The notes under the pieces were generated by a model, which was not told the DNA's origin, ran no database searches, and saw only the letters and a list, made by a program, of their open reading frames with translations. DNA of 64,000 nt from Terfezia claveryi (taxonomy: Eukaryota > Ascomycota > Pezizomycetes > Pezizales > Pezizaceae), in assembly GCA_015179025.1 (NCBI GenBank), contig WHUX01000015.1, positions 248,001-312,000 of the forward strand, given 5' to 3'. A program made the translations under genes and the position numbers. Below, one piece after another: positions 1 to 11,517 of the stretch (position 1 is the stretch's first letter; the number at the start of each line of letters is the position of its first letter).

Positions 1-2782
1 GGCAGGAGACACGCGCGCGTGGAAAGGTTGTGCGGGGAGCGGCGAGAGTCAGGTCTTTGCCCGTAGAGGGCGCGGGCGCGCACGCGGAGGGCACGGAGGA
101 GGGTGCGTGTGTCGAGGAAGGCGCCGGAGCGGTGAAGATGCAGGGCGAGGCGGAGGCCCCATGTGATGTCTATGGCATGGGGGGAGAAGCCGTAGAGGGA
201 TTTGGGGTTGGGGTTGGGCCTGGGGGGAGAGAGGACGAAAGGGAGAGGGGGAGTGAAGGGGTGGTTATGATAAGACGGGGAGATGCTGGTGTGGATGGGG
301 TTGGTGAGGGTGGAGGTGGTAGAATCACTGAAGGAGGAGCAAGAGGGTTATTTGGCTTTGGTGTGGTAGGGGATGGTGATGGTGATGATGATAATATAGC
401 TCGACTTTGTTCCGCCACCAACGACCCTATTAATCCACCTATCTGCTGGGTCAACGCCGACCCCCCCACGGCCACCACAGGAGCACCGTGTACACTCTTT
501 TGATGCATACCTACCTCCCCACCACTAAACCCCTGCTCCGGAATCCCCGGCAGCCCCTTTAATATCCCTGCCCTTCTCCTAAACACGCCCAGCACCCCCC
601 ACTCCACCACTGCCGCCATAAAGCTCCTCGGGAACAACCTTCTCAGCAGGCTCTCTCTATTCCCTCTTCTGTTCGCCGTCAACCACGCCCACCTCCCTCC
701 CTTCTCATCCCAAAACAGTGGCCTCACCCTCGGGGTATAAAACGCCCTCTCCTTTTCCGGCGTAACCACAAACGCGCTTGCAAACCTCTTGAGCATGTTC
801 TGCCCTCTTAACGGGTGATACCATTCGACCAGATATACCGCCAGCCTTTCTAAATCTGCGAGTTGGTACTCCATTCCCAGGCGCCGAAAAATTTCCTGCC
901 AGAGGGACGGCGGGACGAACATGCCCCCGCGGAGGCATGAAAGGAGGGTGTTTATCGCCAGGGCGAGATCATCTTTCGAGACTTGTTGGGGAGGGAGTGT
1001 TTTTGGCGCGTGGCCTCTCCGCCGCGGGCGGAGGATGCTCCGGAGAAGGAAGCGGAGGGTGGCGGGGCGGATGGGGATGGTGTAGGCGAGCATATCTTTC
1101 AGGGTGTTTAGTGCGGAGGGAAGGTTCCTCTGCGTGAGGTGTGTGGCGAGGAGTTTATCGTAGTGTTCTTTATCCAGCTGGCGCTGTGGGTTGGCTAGTT
1201 CTATTGGTCGTACTCCATAGGTGTCGAGTTCTTCCTGTGCCCGTAGCAATTTCTCCTCAGGTACCTCAATCCCGTGCATCCTTAGTTTCTCCACGAACCC
1301 ATTCACCTCCCCCACATCCTTGAACCTCCTCACCAACGTCCTAATCCCCTTCTCCCCCACCACCTGCACCCCACAAACTTTCATTAACCCAATCAATGTC
1401 CCCCCCTCCAAAAGCTTATCCCTCAACACCACTTCCCAAAAGCCATCCCCGAAAACCCCCTTCTCAATCTTCCCCTTGTTGACCATCTGCACCAACATCA
1501 CCAACACGTCGTCCTTTTTCCACCTCCCCCTCACCAAAGCCACCAAACTCGACTCCGCAATACTCACCCCATTCCCGAGAAACGCCTCCACAAAATCCCT
1601 AATCTCACCCATAATCCCCGCCGTCCCTAGATAATCAAATATGCCATCCGCGGGGCTCGAGTCCCGGGGTTTGTCCCCTTGCGCAAGGCACTGCTTATGC
1701 CACTTGAACGCCTCCGTGACTGTCACATGTTTCACTAGAAACGGTATCAACTTCTCATAAACGCCGCCTACTTTCACTGATGTAAAAATGCCTCGTAACC
1801 GATGAAGCGCCGCACGCCTATGGGGGGAATATCCCAGCTTCGAAATATTCCTACAGATATTAACCATAAACTCTCCCCAATCCTTCGGCGCGCACCCTGC
1901 CCAAACAAGTTTATCGTGAAACATGCATGCCTGCGCTGGCTTCCGAAGGATATAGTACCCGATGATCTTCTCATAAAACTGGGGCCAGCATTCCTCCCTC
2001 CTCCAGGCAGCCCCCTCCCCCTTCCTCGCCCAGGCACGCTTCCCAACCACAGAGGACAACACCTCTTCCAGAAAGTCCTTCAGCCGGAATGCAGTTTCAA
2101 GGATAATCCCCCACATCCTATCTGCGTTCACGCCCGTAGATGGGAGAGGTACGTTTCGGAGCTTCATCCCGTGGAATATGTCCACCACACCTTTATCCCC
2201 GTGGACACGCCGGCGGAAGGCTAGCAGTGCGCACCAGAGATTGATGTTGTACCGCAGTTCGGGCATGTTGACGAGTTTGTTGGATTTAAGGAGGGTATCC
2301 CGGCTGGAGACGTCAGATTCGTACCGGGTTTGGTAGTAGTTGGAGAGGCGGGAGGTGACGAGGGCTTTGAGGCGGGGGGGGAGGCGGCCGGTACTTGTTG
2401 TTGGGGAGGAGGAGGAGGAGGTAGTGGAAGTGGAGGTGGTGGCCATGGAATTAGGGCCCAGTGAACGCTGCCGGAGTGTTGCATGCATAGCCCTCTCTTT
2501 GGCCGTAAACTGTAACTCGGAGGGGGAAGTTCCTTCTTTCGATGGAGTCCATGCTACCTTGACACCTGGAGACTGTGCTTGCGCAGGCTTTGAGGATGGG
2601 GTATATATCCTCCTCCGCTGCTGCTGCTTGACCTGGCAGCTAAAACAAACATATAGGTTACCAGTGCTTGGAGTATCAGTATTCTGAGGGATTGAGGTCG
2701 GCCGAAAGCCATTCCTAGAGGCAATGAAGCTCTTCAATGCCGTCTGAGCCTTACTCATTGCCCACCGTGGTGATATTATCAC
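1..2782 (-). CDS. Mitochondrial helical-repeat (PPR-like) protein, 3' end off the window
   Basis: The long reading frame starts at 2782 (MIISPRWAMSKAQ; the internal Met at 2758 is an equally good start). The N-terminus is basic and Ser/Thr-rich with a CFSC motif followed by QQQRRRIYT, typical of fungal mitochondrial leaders. The body is alpha-helical and Leu/Arg-rich, resembling organellar RNA-binding pentatricopeptide-type proteins, but no family was firmly recognised. The frame formally stays open to 170, but its last ~115 codons are Pro/Ser/Thr low-complexity and look intronic. A clearly protein-like segment in another frame (YGFSPHAIDITWG..., LRLALHLHRSGAF) occupies about 1-219, preceded by a good acceptor (pyrimidine run, cag at 222-220). 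A donor could be gtaggt at 514 or gtatgc at 510, but neither gives the right phase; gtttag further upstream does. So the gene has at least two exons and continues beyond base 1. The exact donor is unresolved. Confidence 0.7.
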
Positions 2783-3072
2783 GCCAGTACCGTTTCACCG
2801 CTCACCCCCAGGCCCCGCAAACATATGCAAGTACAAGCCGCACCAGCCAAATGCTAGTGACACATATAGAAAAGTCTCGGGAATAGGTGAATTACCAAGG
2901 ACGGGGAAGGTGAGGGAGGGGGGATATCAAGTGTTTTTTCAGAGTTGCGACCGAACTTTCACAAAAGTTCTAATCAATAGGAAATCTTGGCGCAAACCCT
3001 CCCCTAACCCACCCACAAACGCCCACAACAAACCCCCACAACTGCCGCCCCCCAACATCCCCCCACCACACA
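2783..3072. promoter_or_regulatory. Shared intergenic region between two divergent mitochondrial-protein genes
   Basis: About 290 bp separate the start codons of the helical-repeat protein (minus) and MRPL31 (plus), so it must hold both 5' UTRs and both promoters. The MRPL31 side is C/A-rich pyrimidine-poor leader; no specific operator was recognised. Pairing of two mitochondrial genes here makes co-regulation plausible, which is inference only. Confidence 0.4.
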
Positions 3073-3565
3073 ATGCTCGGCCTCAGCGCTTTCAAACCCA
3101 CCGGGTCCCTCCTTGGGGGCCTCCTCTGGTATCAATCAACCCCCCCCACAATAACCTTCCCTCATCTATGCTAACTCTCCCTCCACCCCCAATAGGAAAA
3201 TCCCCTACCGCCTCTCGCGCCACCAAAAATACCGGCACCGCCAGCGCCTCCGGCACGTGGACAAAGTCGTCGACACGCTCAGCAGCGCCCTCAGCAAGCA
3301 AGGGGTTGTTGTCAAGGAGATCGAGCGGTGGAAGTCAGAGATGCCGCGTGAGGACGAGATGGAGGCTAGGGATAAGTATACTGTGTTTGCTAGGAATGAG
3401 AGGAAGTATCGCAAGGGAATACATAGTGAGTTTTTTTGGGGATTTATATTTTGGAGGGAAGAGTGGAGCAATGGCTAATTGGGGTTGGGGTGGGGGGGCG
3501 CGTGTCATGTAGAGGTACCAAAGTGGACAAGAGTATCGCAGAGGGTCAATCCGCCAGGGTATTAG
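3073..3565 (+). CDS. MRPL31: Mitochondrial large-subunit ribosomal protein L31 (mL60)
   Basis: Three exons: 3073-3128, 3196-3425 and 3513-3565 (339 nt, 112 aa). The protein starts MLGLSAFKPTGSLLGGLLW, continues KIPYRLSRHQKYRHRQRLR, DKYTVFARNERKYRKGIH, and ends KVPKWTRVSQRVNPPGY. This matches the whole length of fungal mitoribosomal Mrpl31, including the conserved N-terminal GGLLWK(I/V)P and the C-terminal H-K-V-P-K-W. Intron 1 (gtatca...aatag, with a ctaac branch site) splits the Trp codon; intron 2 (gtgagt...tgtag) splits a Lys codon. The family is fungal-specific and belongs to the mitochondrial 54S subunit. No unspliced reading frame in the region encodes the full protein, so it would be missed without splice modelling. 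Confidence 0.93.
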
Positions 3566-4051
3566 AACCACCAAACAACCGACCACCAACCACCACCAGC
3601 GAATCCATCTCCTACGAACCAGACATCTATCTACCTATCATGTGCTCGAACCGAGCCGTACGGCCGGGCTATCATACCAGCATTCCTATCTACCTACCTT
3701 GAACTGTACATCATCCATCCCCGTTTTGCGCTACATTTCGTTATATATATACGGCAATAGGCCAATCAGTAGACTATTCCAGCACTTCTTGAGGGCGGGG
3801 AGGGTTAAAGATAGGGAGAGCCTTGAACATTAAGAAGTAACTGTATTCAAAGGCCAGTTTTTTAACAGTGGAAAGATGAAAAACAGCAAATTTGGCAAGC
3901 CCATCTCTAGTATCTAGATATCAGGGTAAGAAAAGTATAAAATATAAAAAAAGCAATAAAAATACCAACCCTCTTTTTAAGGACATATCAATCACATATT
4001 TCCCTACAGTTTTCTTATCATTTTTATATCTATTTCCCCCCACTTCCTCAC
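3566..4051. other. Convergent 3' intergenic region
   Basis: The stop codons of MRPL31 (plus) and the arginyl-tRNA synthetase gene (minus) face each other across 486 bp. The stretch is AT-rich toward the synthetase (for example aaaaagcaataaaaatacc near 3948) and presumably holds both 3' UTRs and poly(A) sites. No gene or repeat was seen. Confidence 0.5.
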
Positions 4052-6243
4052 TTACATCCTCTCCACCGGAGTCAACCCCAACAACTCCATCCCATTTCTC
4101 AACACCATCCTCGCACTCTCATACAACGCCAATCTCGCACTCGCCACCCCCTCCTCCTCCCCCACCACCCTCAAAACATCATAACTACTACTCAACAAAT
4201 GCGTCATCTTAAACAAATACGTGACGATGGTGGTTGGTTCCTGTGTCTTCATTGTATTCAAAATCACGTCTGGGAACTGCGCTAGTGCCCTAATCAAATT
4301 GACCGCATGGGTACTTCCGGCTAGGTGCTTGACATGATCCGCTGTGAGCAACTTCTCCTCCTGAATCCCCGCCTTGCGGGTGATTGAACAGAGTCGGCTG
4401 TGGGCGTATTGGAGGTATGGTCCTGTATCGCCTTCAAAGCTGGTCATGCGGTCCATGTCGAATGGGTAGCCGTTTATCCTCTTCCCGGACATATCCTGGA
4501 TCATGACTCCCGTTCGGCCAACTACTTCAGCTACCTCCTCCGGGTTCTCGACGAGTTTATATTTATCCGGGTTAGTCTTCATGACTTCGTGCATCTTGTC
4601 CTTCACCTCCCTGAGGATATCATCCAAGAACTTCACCGTGCCAGCTCGGGTACTCATCCCCAATACCATCCCAAAATTAATATGCGCACACCTATCCGCC
4701 CACTCGAAGCCCATGAGCTTCAAGATCGTAAACAGCTGCTGGAGATGAAGATCCTGCTGACAAGCAACAACATAGATCATTTTATCGAATTTATATTTCT
4801 CCCACCTCTCCATCGCGGCGCCTATATCTCGAGTGAGGTATAGACTGGTCCCATCCTTCTTCTGGATTATTGCCTTCCCGAGTTTCTTATTATGCGGGGT
4901 AAGATCGATGATGACTGCCCCTTCGTCTTTTTGTGATAGGCCCTTTTCTTCCAGAATCTTCGCCGCCTTCTCCATAGACTCCTTTGAGACCTGACTTTCT
5001 CCAGAGTAGACGTCGTATTTGATATTCAACCTCGCATAAGTCTCCTTATATTTTACAATGCTCAAGTCCCTAAACCTCGCCCACAGGGCATAGGCATCCT
5101 TATCCCCCCCTTCCAGCCTCACAAAAAAGGCTCTCGCCTCATCATCCGTCGTGCTCATCCCATCCTTGAGAACATTTCCCGCCGCGTCCTTCGTCGCGGT
5201 AGCATCCTTCTCTGCCGCGATTTCTTGATTCACTTTAACATATACATCAAATAAATGATGGATCGCGTCCTCTTCAAGCTCCCTCTCGCTCCCATGTCGA
5301 GCAAATCCGACTGCCAACACACCAAACTGCTTCCCCCAGTCGCCGAGGTAGTTCATTCGGATGACCTCCCAGCCGCAGGCCTCGTAGAGGTTGGCAAGGA
5401 AGCCGCCGATGATGGTGCTGCGGAGGTGGCCGGCATGGAAGGGCTTGGCAATGTTGGGGGAGGAGAACTCGACGATGACTCGCTTGCCGTTGCCGGTGGG
5501 GGAGGGGCCGTAGGAGAGGGGGTTTTTGAGGATTTGTGGGATAATTAGTTTCGGGAGAAGGGACTCTGAAAAAAAGAATTGGAGGAAGACGCCTGTAGCA
5601 ACGGGGGGGTTGATGTAGTCATTTGGTGGGAACTGCAAGTAAAGTAGAGAGCTCAATATTAGCCCTCATGACACAGTATAGTAATAACACAATGAGGTAG
5701 AGGGGTGGGGGTTAGGTATACCTTTTCTGCCCACTCCTTCGCAAGCTCCGATGGTACCTTCCCCTTAACCCTCAATCTCGGCACCGCCAAAATCAAATCC
5801 CCCTTCTCAAACTGATTCGTCCACTCCAGTGCCGGATATATCAGCACCGAGTCTACCCCCGAGACCTTTGCTAGCACCTCCGCGATGTAGCATCGGAAGA
5901 TATCGATGGGGTTGACCTCAGGGTTTGAGTCTGGGAACTTTGTAATTTTCTCGCTGAGCCCGAGGGCGGAGAGCATGGTATTTAGATCTTGTACTGTGCC
6001 GTCTGCCATCTTTGATGCTGCAAGAGTGTAGGTGTGAGGAGTGGGGAGAGTGGGGAGGGTGGGGTCGGTGGCTGTGGATGTAGCTGTGAAGCAGAGTCGA
6101 AGCTGAGGTGGAAGTGGGGCAGCAAACTTGGGCCTGAATCTTGTAGGACCCCACGAAACTCTGTGGCTGCCAGTGAGTTTATATAGGGAAAGCCGTCGAG
6201 TGAGTATATTTGAGAGATGAGTGACTTCTCGGTGAACGGGCAT
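4052..6243 (-). CDS. RRS1: Arginyl-tRNA synthetase (class I), two exons
   Basis: It charges tRNA-Arg. From the Met at 6009 (MADGTVQDLN) exon 1 is 6009-5722, the intron is 5721-5633 (gtatac...ttgcag, phase 0) and exon 2 is 5632-4052, giving 622 aa, the usual size. The class I HIGH signature appears as HAGH within SSPNIAKPFHAGHLRSTI, and the KMSKS-loop equivalent is MSTRAGTVKFLDDIL. The arginine-specific stretch FEGDTGPYLQYAHSR and the C-terminal anticodon-binding DALR domain (ends LGLTPVERM) are present. The frame stays open upstream to another Met at 6243, adding 78 residues rich in Arg, Ser, Thr and Leu with few acidic residues, which looks like a mitochondrial presequence; the feature end reflects that longer form. 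A two-start gene serving cytosol and mitochondria is possible (inference). Confidence 0.95.
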
Positions 6244-6755
6244 GCAGTTTGACCTGTGTGCGGGCTGCGCACAGTTACTTGGATGAGGGGCCGTTTGAGA
6301 TTAATATTTTTTATTTATTTATTTTTTTGAAAGGGTCCGGATCTCGCCTGTAAAGCGGCGAACGTGGGTCACGGCCTACAGGCCTACAATTATCTAACGT
6401 TGATGTTATGACTGGCACCGCTATACAAAGTGGTCATATCCATTCTGCTCAGAGAGTTGGGTACATATTCTAGCAAAATACCAAGTTCATTCACATATCG
6501 CAGATCTGAACAAACGCGACTCAATTCCATTTCCATTACCCTCCACTTCTCCATCTGCAAGTCTAGGTACAATCACTCCATCACTCCATCACTCACATCA
6601 CGATCTCACATCACAAACGCAAGGTAGGCAAATTGAACCCCCACAGCACGCCACGCAACACTGATAAAAAGGCAACTAAACTCTTATTAAAAACTGATCC
6701 GGTATATAGTAAGGAAAAGCGTATAGAGGCAATTCATGATATCGTTTTTAGTCAA
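6244..6755. other. Intergenic stretch without a recognised gene
   Basis: This 512-bp interval lies between the 5' end of RRS1 and the stop codon of CBR1, both on the minus strand, so it holds the RRS1 promoter and the CBR1 3' UTR. It has an AT-rich stretch at 6300-6330 (ttatttatttattttt-like) and short repeats of catcactccatcactc around 6575-6610. Nothing coding was recognised. Confidence 0.4.
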
Positions 6756-7809
6756 TTAGAAGCAGAAGACCTGATCAGCGAGCTTGCTGACTGGCTTAGC
6801 TGGAGCATAGCCGAGGACTGTACACGCCTTCTTCATCGCACTGATCATAGGTGGAGGCCCGCAGAGGAGGAGTTTCATATCCGGCGCTGGAGGAGGACAG
6901 TGCGCCTACACGCATCAAATTAGCAAGCATTCCCCATTTCCATCCTCAGTCAAACGTACCTTAATTATATCTGCCGTGACAAACCCCACCCCGCCCATCC
7001 AGTCCTCCGGCGGATTATTCAACACATAATACACTCTCAATCTCTCCCTGCCATTCTCCTGCTCCCTGGTCACCAGCTCATCCAGCTCATCCTTCAGTAA
7101 AATATCCTCCACGCTTATATTCGCGAAAATCAGATCCACCTTCGTATTATCCTCATCATTCATCAATATTGCTCTAATAATCTGCAACATGGGCGTAATC
7201 CCCGTCCCACCCGCAATCATCCCAAATGCACGAACCAACCCAGGAGTATAGACCATTTGGCCTTTGGGGCCTCTGGCCTTGATGGTCTCTCCCACCTTCA
7301 GGTTCGCGACATACTTGGAGATGTTCCCTGTAGGGTAGGATTTAATCAGTAGGTCGAAGTATCCTCTGTCGACGGCATCGCTGGAAACGGGGGTGTAGCT
7401 GCGCACAATTTCTTTGCCGTCGATGGTGGCGGAGAGGGAGACGTGTTGCCCAATAGGGAGGCCTAGGATATCGTTTTTACGGGGGAGCGCAAAGCGGTAT
7501 CTAAGCACTATTAGTATGTATGATATTGAAGTGCTTTGGGGATATATATACGTACATAGCAACATTATGCGAAATCTCCGTCTTCTCCTTAAGCTCAAAC
7601 TCCTGCCAGTCCTCTTTAAGCACTCGTCTCGACGTGCCTCGATAGACCTTAAACGCCATCAGCAGGACCGCGACGCCCGCGGCGTAGTGCGTCCATTCGG
7701 TCTTGACGATGGCAGTTCCGACGACAAGAAGCCCTGCTGGGATGTACAGGCCGTGGAGGGGGGTGCTGAGGAGGGACTGCTGGTTTTTGATGTCTTGTGC
7801 GGTGGCCAT
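6756..7809 (-). CDS. CBR1: NADH-cytochrome b5 reductase, microsomal/outer-membrane type
   Basis: It transfers electrons from NADH through FAD to cytochrome b5 for sterol and fatty-acid desaturation. Exons are 7809-7556, 7500-6960 and 6905-6756 (945 nt, 314 aa). The start MATAQDIKN is chosen; an in-frame Met lies 5 codons upstream. An N-terminal hydrophobic anchor ([14 protein letters not shown], then [12 protein letters not shown]) precedes NVAIYRFALPR. FAD-binding RSYTPVSS, the phosphate-contacting GNISKYV, the NADH-binding GGTGITPM and the C-terminal CGPPPM are present, and the protein ends DQVFCF. The last exon, carrying CGPPPM, is recovered only by splicing (gtacgt donor at 6959, tag acceptor at 6906); on the plus strand the same bases form a misleading 96-codon ORF. 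A transposon-like 15-mer sits about 17 bp upstream of the start. Confidence 0.94.
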
Positions 7810-7825
7810 GGTGGGTGGAATCAAT

Positions 7826-7840
7826 TAGTCTGGTTGGCAC
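7826..7840. repeat. Copy of 15-bp motif TAGTCTGGTTGGCAC
   Basis: Exact copy of the terminal motif of the element at 63015-63695 (in reverse orientation GTGCCAACCAGACTA). It lies in the presumed 5' UTR or core promoter of CBR1, 17 bp from its start codon. No partner of the correct spacing was found on its CBR1 side, so it looks like a solo end or footprint. Confidence 0.6.
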
Positions 7841-10011
7841 GGAATCAATTTCTACTTGGATAGGCAATTGAGGTTCGCTTACGGTTCGGAGTTCGCTGAG
7901 CTTAATATTAAGGACCGTCTGACTTTTTTTTGGGGGGCGCTATCGGGTATCAGAGGCTTGGCGGAGCTACTCAACAAAAATGGGTTCAAAGGCAAAGGGG
8001 CAAGGACAGCCTGTTCTCGAGGAATTGAATTGACATAAGAAAGATACAGAGAAATACAAGAACGACAATGCATGCACATGATCTGCGGTCTGTTGAGGCG
8101 TACCTAGATACCGATTTTCATCACGCATAAATCAAAAAATTCATATTCTCCCGTGATCAGCATAATATCCGTCTTGGCGTTTCCGTTGCCAGGCCCAAAT
8201 TACCCTGAATGCGCGAAGCTTTACCCTCAACTCTCTAACCAAAATTATCAGGAAAGCCTAGCCAAGTATGCCACAAAAGTAGCCTCATACAAACCAGTCT
8301 GTTTGTCTATGGGGGGAGTTGCGAGGTCACACGAACACTCCAAATTTATTAACCTGGGTATGAGGCTACCAAAAAAGCGCGTTCTGTAGTTGAACCTGTG
8401 GCCTGCCCCAAAGAAGTTCTCAAGTTCAGGGTAACAATCCGGGCACGTATGCTGAGCCCTTATTCTTACAACGTCGAAGAATACCATACGAACACAAAAC
8501 TATTCGGTCCTTAATAAACTAAAAATAGCTCAAGTTGATCCTGCCAACACTGCCAGAGCGTTCACCGATCTAGGTACACAGGTTCCCAACCATCCGTGCT
8601 AGGCCATCTCTAGAGGCCGTCCAACGGCATCGGCACGTTGAGCATTTTACTCAATTACAAAGGACTTTAGGCACAGGGTCCAATCTCAGCCTTTACCAGA
8701 TATCCAGAGAGCTTTCATCGTCTCACACATATTACCATTGGCACTGGTGGACTTACAGCCGAACCTCGCGTATTTGATTCCCTCTTACTGGATATCCTCG
8801 CTGATTGGATAAACCCCAGATTCCCAAGCCCAAGGAATACCTTCCTCCTACTGCATACCTACTTCTGTGTGGATGTACATTCCTGGCCCAAGCGTATCCA
8901 ATATGAGAAATTTGACTGTGAACTTCTCGGCGGGAATAACGGCGGTACCGCCGATCACGAGGCCGACAAATCAGCAACTGGTCAAGTCGGTCTCGGTTGG
9001 CCGGAGCCAATTCATCCGATTGATTGGTTCTCTCATGAGCTGCTCGCCAGAACCACGAGAACACTATCTCTCCCTGTTTTTCGCTAGATCCACAGTCTCC
9101 GAACTGTTAATCAATTACTTGTTGGCCAAGGGGGCGTATAGCATCAAATACTTTGAGAGGTATATTGCAACAGACCATCGGATACGGTAACTCAACCCTT
9201 CTCACCCCAACTCCCTTACACGTGCTCTGACCGGAGGGGAGGGCAAGGGGTTGCATTTCCTTCACTAAGATCTTGCCATATCTAAGATTAGTTAAAAATA
9301 GCTAGCTCTAATGTAGTCTGGTTGCACTACCCCTCCACATGTTGTGCCAACCAGACTACAGGGTAAGGATGCAACGTTGGCAAATCTCACCTGCAATCCA
9401 CAGGATTCGGATTCACTTGAATCAGGGTTCATTTCTACACCAAAGGTCCAGGTCCAGTCACGCTTCCTCACCCACATTTACTCAAACTACATGCCGCTGT
9501 CATGCGTATATGCATGGCTGCAGATCGTTGGGGGCTCACACGAGTTGGAGGCCGATGCTAGATTTTCTGGTTATCTGGAAGATGATCCGATAGAAAACCG
9601 AATTATCCGAGGTGGTGTTCCATTTTCTCACTCGAAAACCAGGGAGTCTGATAACAGGAGGCATGAAGGCACCATCACGTGGGGACTTGAACTATTGCAA
9701 AGCCCACTACGCGTTACCCTGAACTCCTGGGAATCAACTCCCATCTAGTGGGAGACGTGAACGTACAATGTGCTAAACCAAATAAGTACTTAAGGTGTAA
9801 TATTTGTGATTTCGGGGAGGCTCGTAGCCTATTAGCCTAGGATAGTCACCGCCTCGTCCTAGTGCGTCTACCCGCTCTCTTTAAACTATAAAACCTAACC
9901 TGAGATGATTTTGGCCATCGAATATTATACATAGTTCATTATGAGCCCACCCCACCCCCACCATCCCCGAGTTTTCTCTCTCTTCCTTTTCGACTCATCG
10001 TTCTGCCACAC
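7841..10011. other. Gene-free stretch, about 2.2 kb
   Basis: Between CBR1 and the Coq11-like gene only short open frames occur, none with family resemblance or convincing splice partners. The interval contains the palindromic repeat at 9312-9360. It supplies the CBR1 promoter on its left side and the 3' end of the Coq11-like gene on its right. Confidence 0.4.
9312..9360. repeat. Palindromic pair of the GTGCCAACCAGACTA motif (hairpin)
   Basis: TGTAGTCTGGTTGCAC at 9312-9327 faces GTGCCAACCAGACTACA at 9344-9360 across a 16-bp loop. The arms are complementary over about 16 bp with a single missing G in the left arm. This is either two transposon ends back to back or an internally deleted element reduced to its inverted repeats. 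Confidence 0.7.
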
Positions 10012-11032
10012 TCATAGCATCCCCTTTCTCCACGCCTTCTCCGCCAACTTCTCCATCCCAGCAATATCTACCACGCCACTCACATCCGGCTCATCGATTG
10101 CCTGCATTGCCGCCTCTGCCACCACATCTACTTTCAGAGGTTTCTGTCCCGCTGCCCCAATGAATGGGATTCTGCCACCCGTTAGCGAGTTTAGTGTGGA
10201 AGTTACGCTAGTGAGCATGGCTATCGGCACGGTAACTGGGCGTGTAGAATCATAGATAATTCCCGGACGGAGTGAGATAGTTCGCCAGTTCTTGGTGGCA
10301 AGAGTGGGAAGGATACGTTCTGCGTCACGTTTGGTAGAGAGGTACCTAGTTGGGAGCATGGGAGCTCCAGAGGAGGCGGAGATATATAGGAAGGTGGGGA
10401 CTTTGTGGTCGATGGCGGTTTTAGCGAGAGTTTTAGCTATTGGGATTTTATATGGGTATTAGCATATATCTTGGGGGAGGTAGCCCAGCAGCCCAGTAGT
10501 ACCATACCGGAGTCTCGATTCATGCTTTCATACGTGAGCTGCTTTCCCCGGTCCACCTCCCTATTGTCAAAGGCTTTCTTCAGGCCAGAAATTATGGGCT
10601 CCTTTCCTGTCAGTACGCCTTTGTAGTCCTCCTCAATTAAGATTCCCATGGTGTGCACGACTGCAGAGGCGCCGTCTAGCTTATCGGAGTAGGTGGAGGG
10701 ATCGAATACGTTGGCTTTGTGCCATTCGACTTTGGAGGCCCATTCTGGGGGAGAGGAGAGTGACCATAGAGCCTTCCAGTCAGGTTGCCCACTGCGGGAG
10801 AGAGACGTTACTTCGTAGTTGTGTGCTACGGCAGCTTTGCAGATCCGAGATCCTAGCGGGAGTGAGTAGATGAGTGAGAAGAGGTATAGTGAGTGGAGAC
10901 TGGAAGCAGGAAGTAGGGAGGGAACTAGCATCAAAGGGAACTCTACGAGGCCTCAATGGCAGGTTGGGGATGGCTCAACTTACCGACAAAGCCATTACCG
11001 CCGCAGACAACGAGGCGCCGGGCTGCTGACAT
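10012..11032 (-). CDS. COQ11: Coq11-type mitochondrial NAD(P)-binding (atypical SDR) protein
   Basis: Exons are 11032-10984, 10852-10508 and 10436-10012 (819 nt, 272 aa). The start MSAARRLVVCGGNGFVG gives the Rossmann GxxGxxG motif, split after the final Gly by intron 1 (gtaagt), continuing SRICKAAVAHNYEV and SLSRSG. Further markers are VVHTMGIL, FLYISASSGAP followed by YLSTKRDAE (the Y-x3-K pair), and SLRPGIIYD. This order matches the yeast YLR290C/Coq11 family, an extended/atypical short-chain dehydrogenase associated with the coenzyme Q biosynthetic complex in mitochondria. All junctions keep phase. A resemblance to the complex I NDUFA9-like proteins exists because both are atypical SDRs, but the length and C-terminus fit Coq11 better. 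Confidence 0.82.
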
Positions 11033-11517
11033 TGTTCTTTAGGGAAAGGAATTGAAAAGGCGTTAATTTGCCAGTGTCCGTAGAGAGACTGGAGAAACAA
11101 GCGTAGGGGAAGGATGCAGGCACTTATACCCCCAATGACCGCCGCACCATATTGTGATGTCATGCCGTTTTTGGATACAATGCAGGACTCGCGTATGCAA
11201 TTTCGATCTTGCATATGCAGTTGTCTTGTACAATTTAAGCGGAACCTCAGGAGCGAAAACGACGGCTGATCGAGACTAAAACGACGGCCGAAGAAAAAAT
11301 ATAGATAATAAGTACTGAGTGATCACGTGGACTGATGTTAATATCTTGGGTGATCTTATCAGATCTCCACTTCTGCCCAAGAAACAAAACAACTTTAGTG
11401 CATTTCAATAAGACGGCTTTTTATCTTCTGAATCGCAACTTGCGCCATTGAACATTGAGCCCCGCTCCCTTCCCTCCTCATTGCCCAACCTAATTTCCAC
11501 GGGACGGCAGTCGAAGC
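11033..11517. promoter_or_regulatory. Divergent promoter region between COQ11-like and helical-repeat genes
   Basis: 485 bp separate the two start codons. Again two mitochondrial-protein genes are head to head. Two copies of aaaacgacggc(t/c)g occur near 11256 and 11278, and a gatcacgtgga E-box-like palindrome (cacgtg) lies near 11322. The functional meaning of either is not established. Confidence 0.4.

Noticed and set aside
30..503. Gly/Glu-rich plus-strand ORF
   Set aside because: It is the complement of coding and pyrimidine-rich intron sequence of the left-edge gene; composition, not homology, keeps it open.
6633..6923. 96-codon plus-strand ORF
   Set aside because: It is antisense to the last exon of CBR1, which reads CGPPPM...DQVFCF on the minus strand with proper splice sites.
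9344..9748. 134-codon plus-strand ORF
   Set aside because: Its start lies in the repeat hairpin and the product has no recognisable features.
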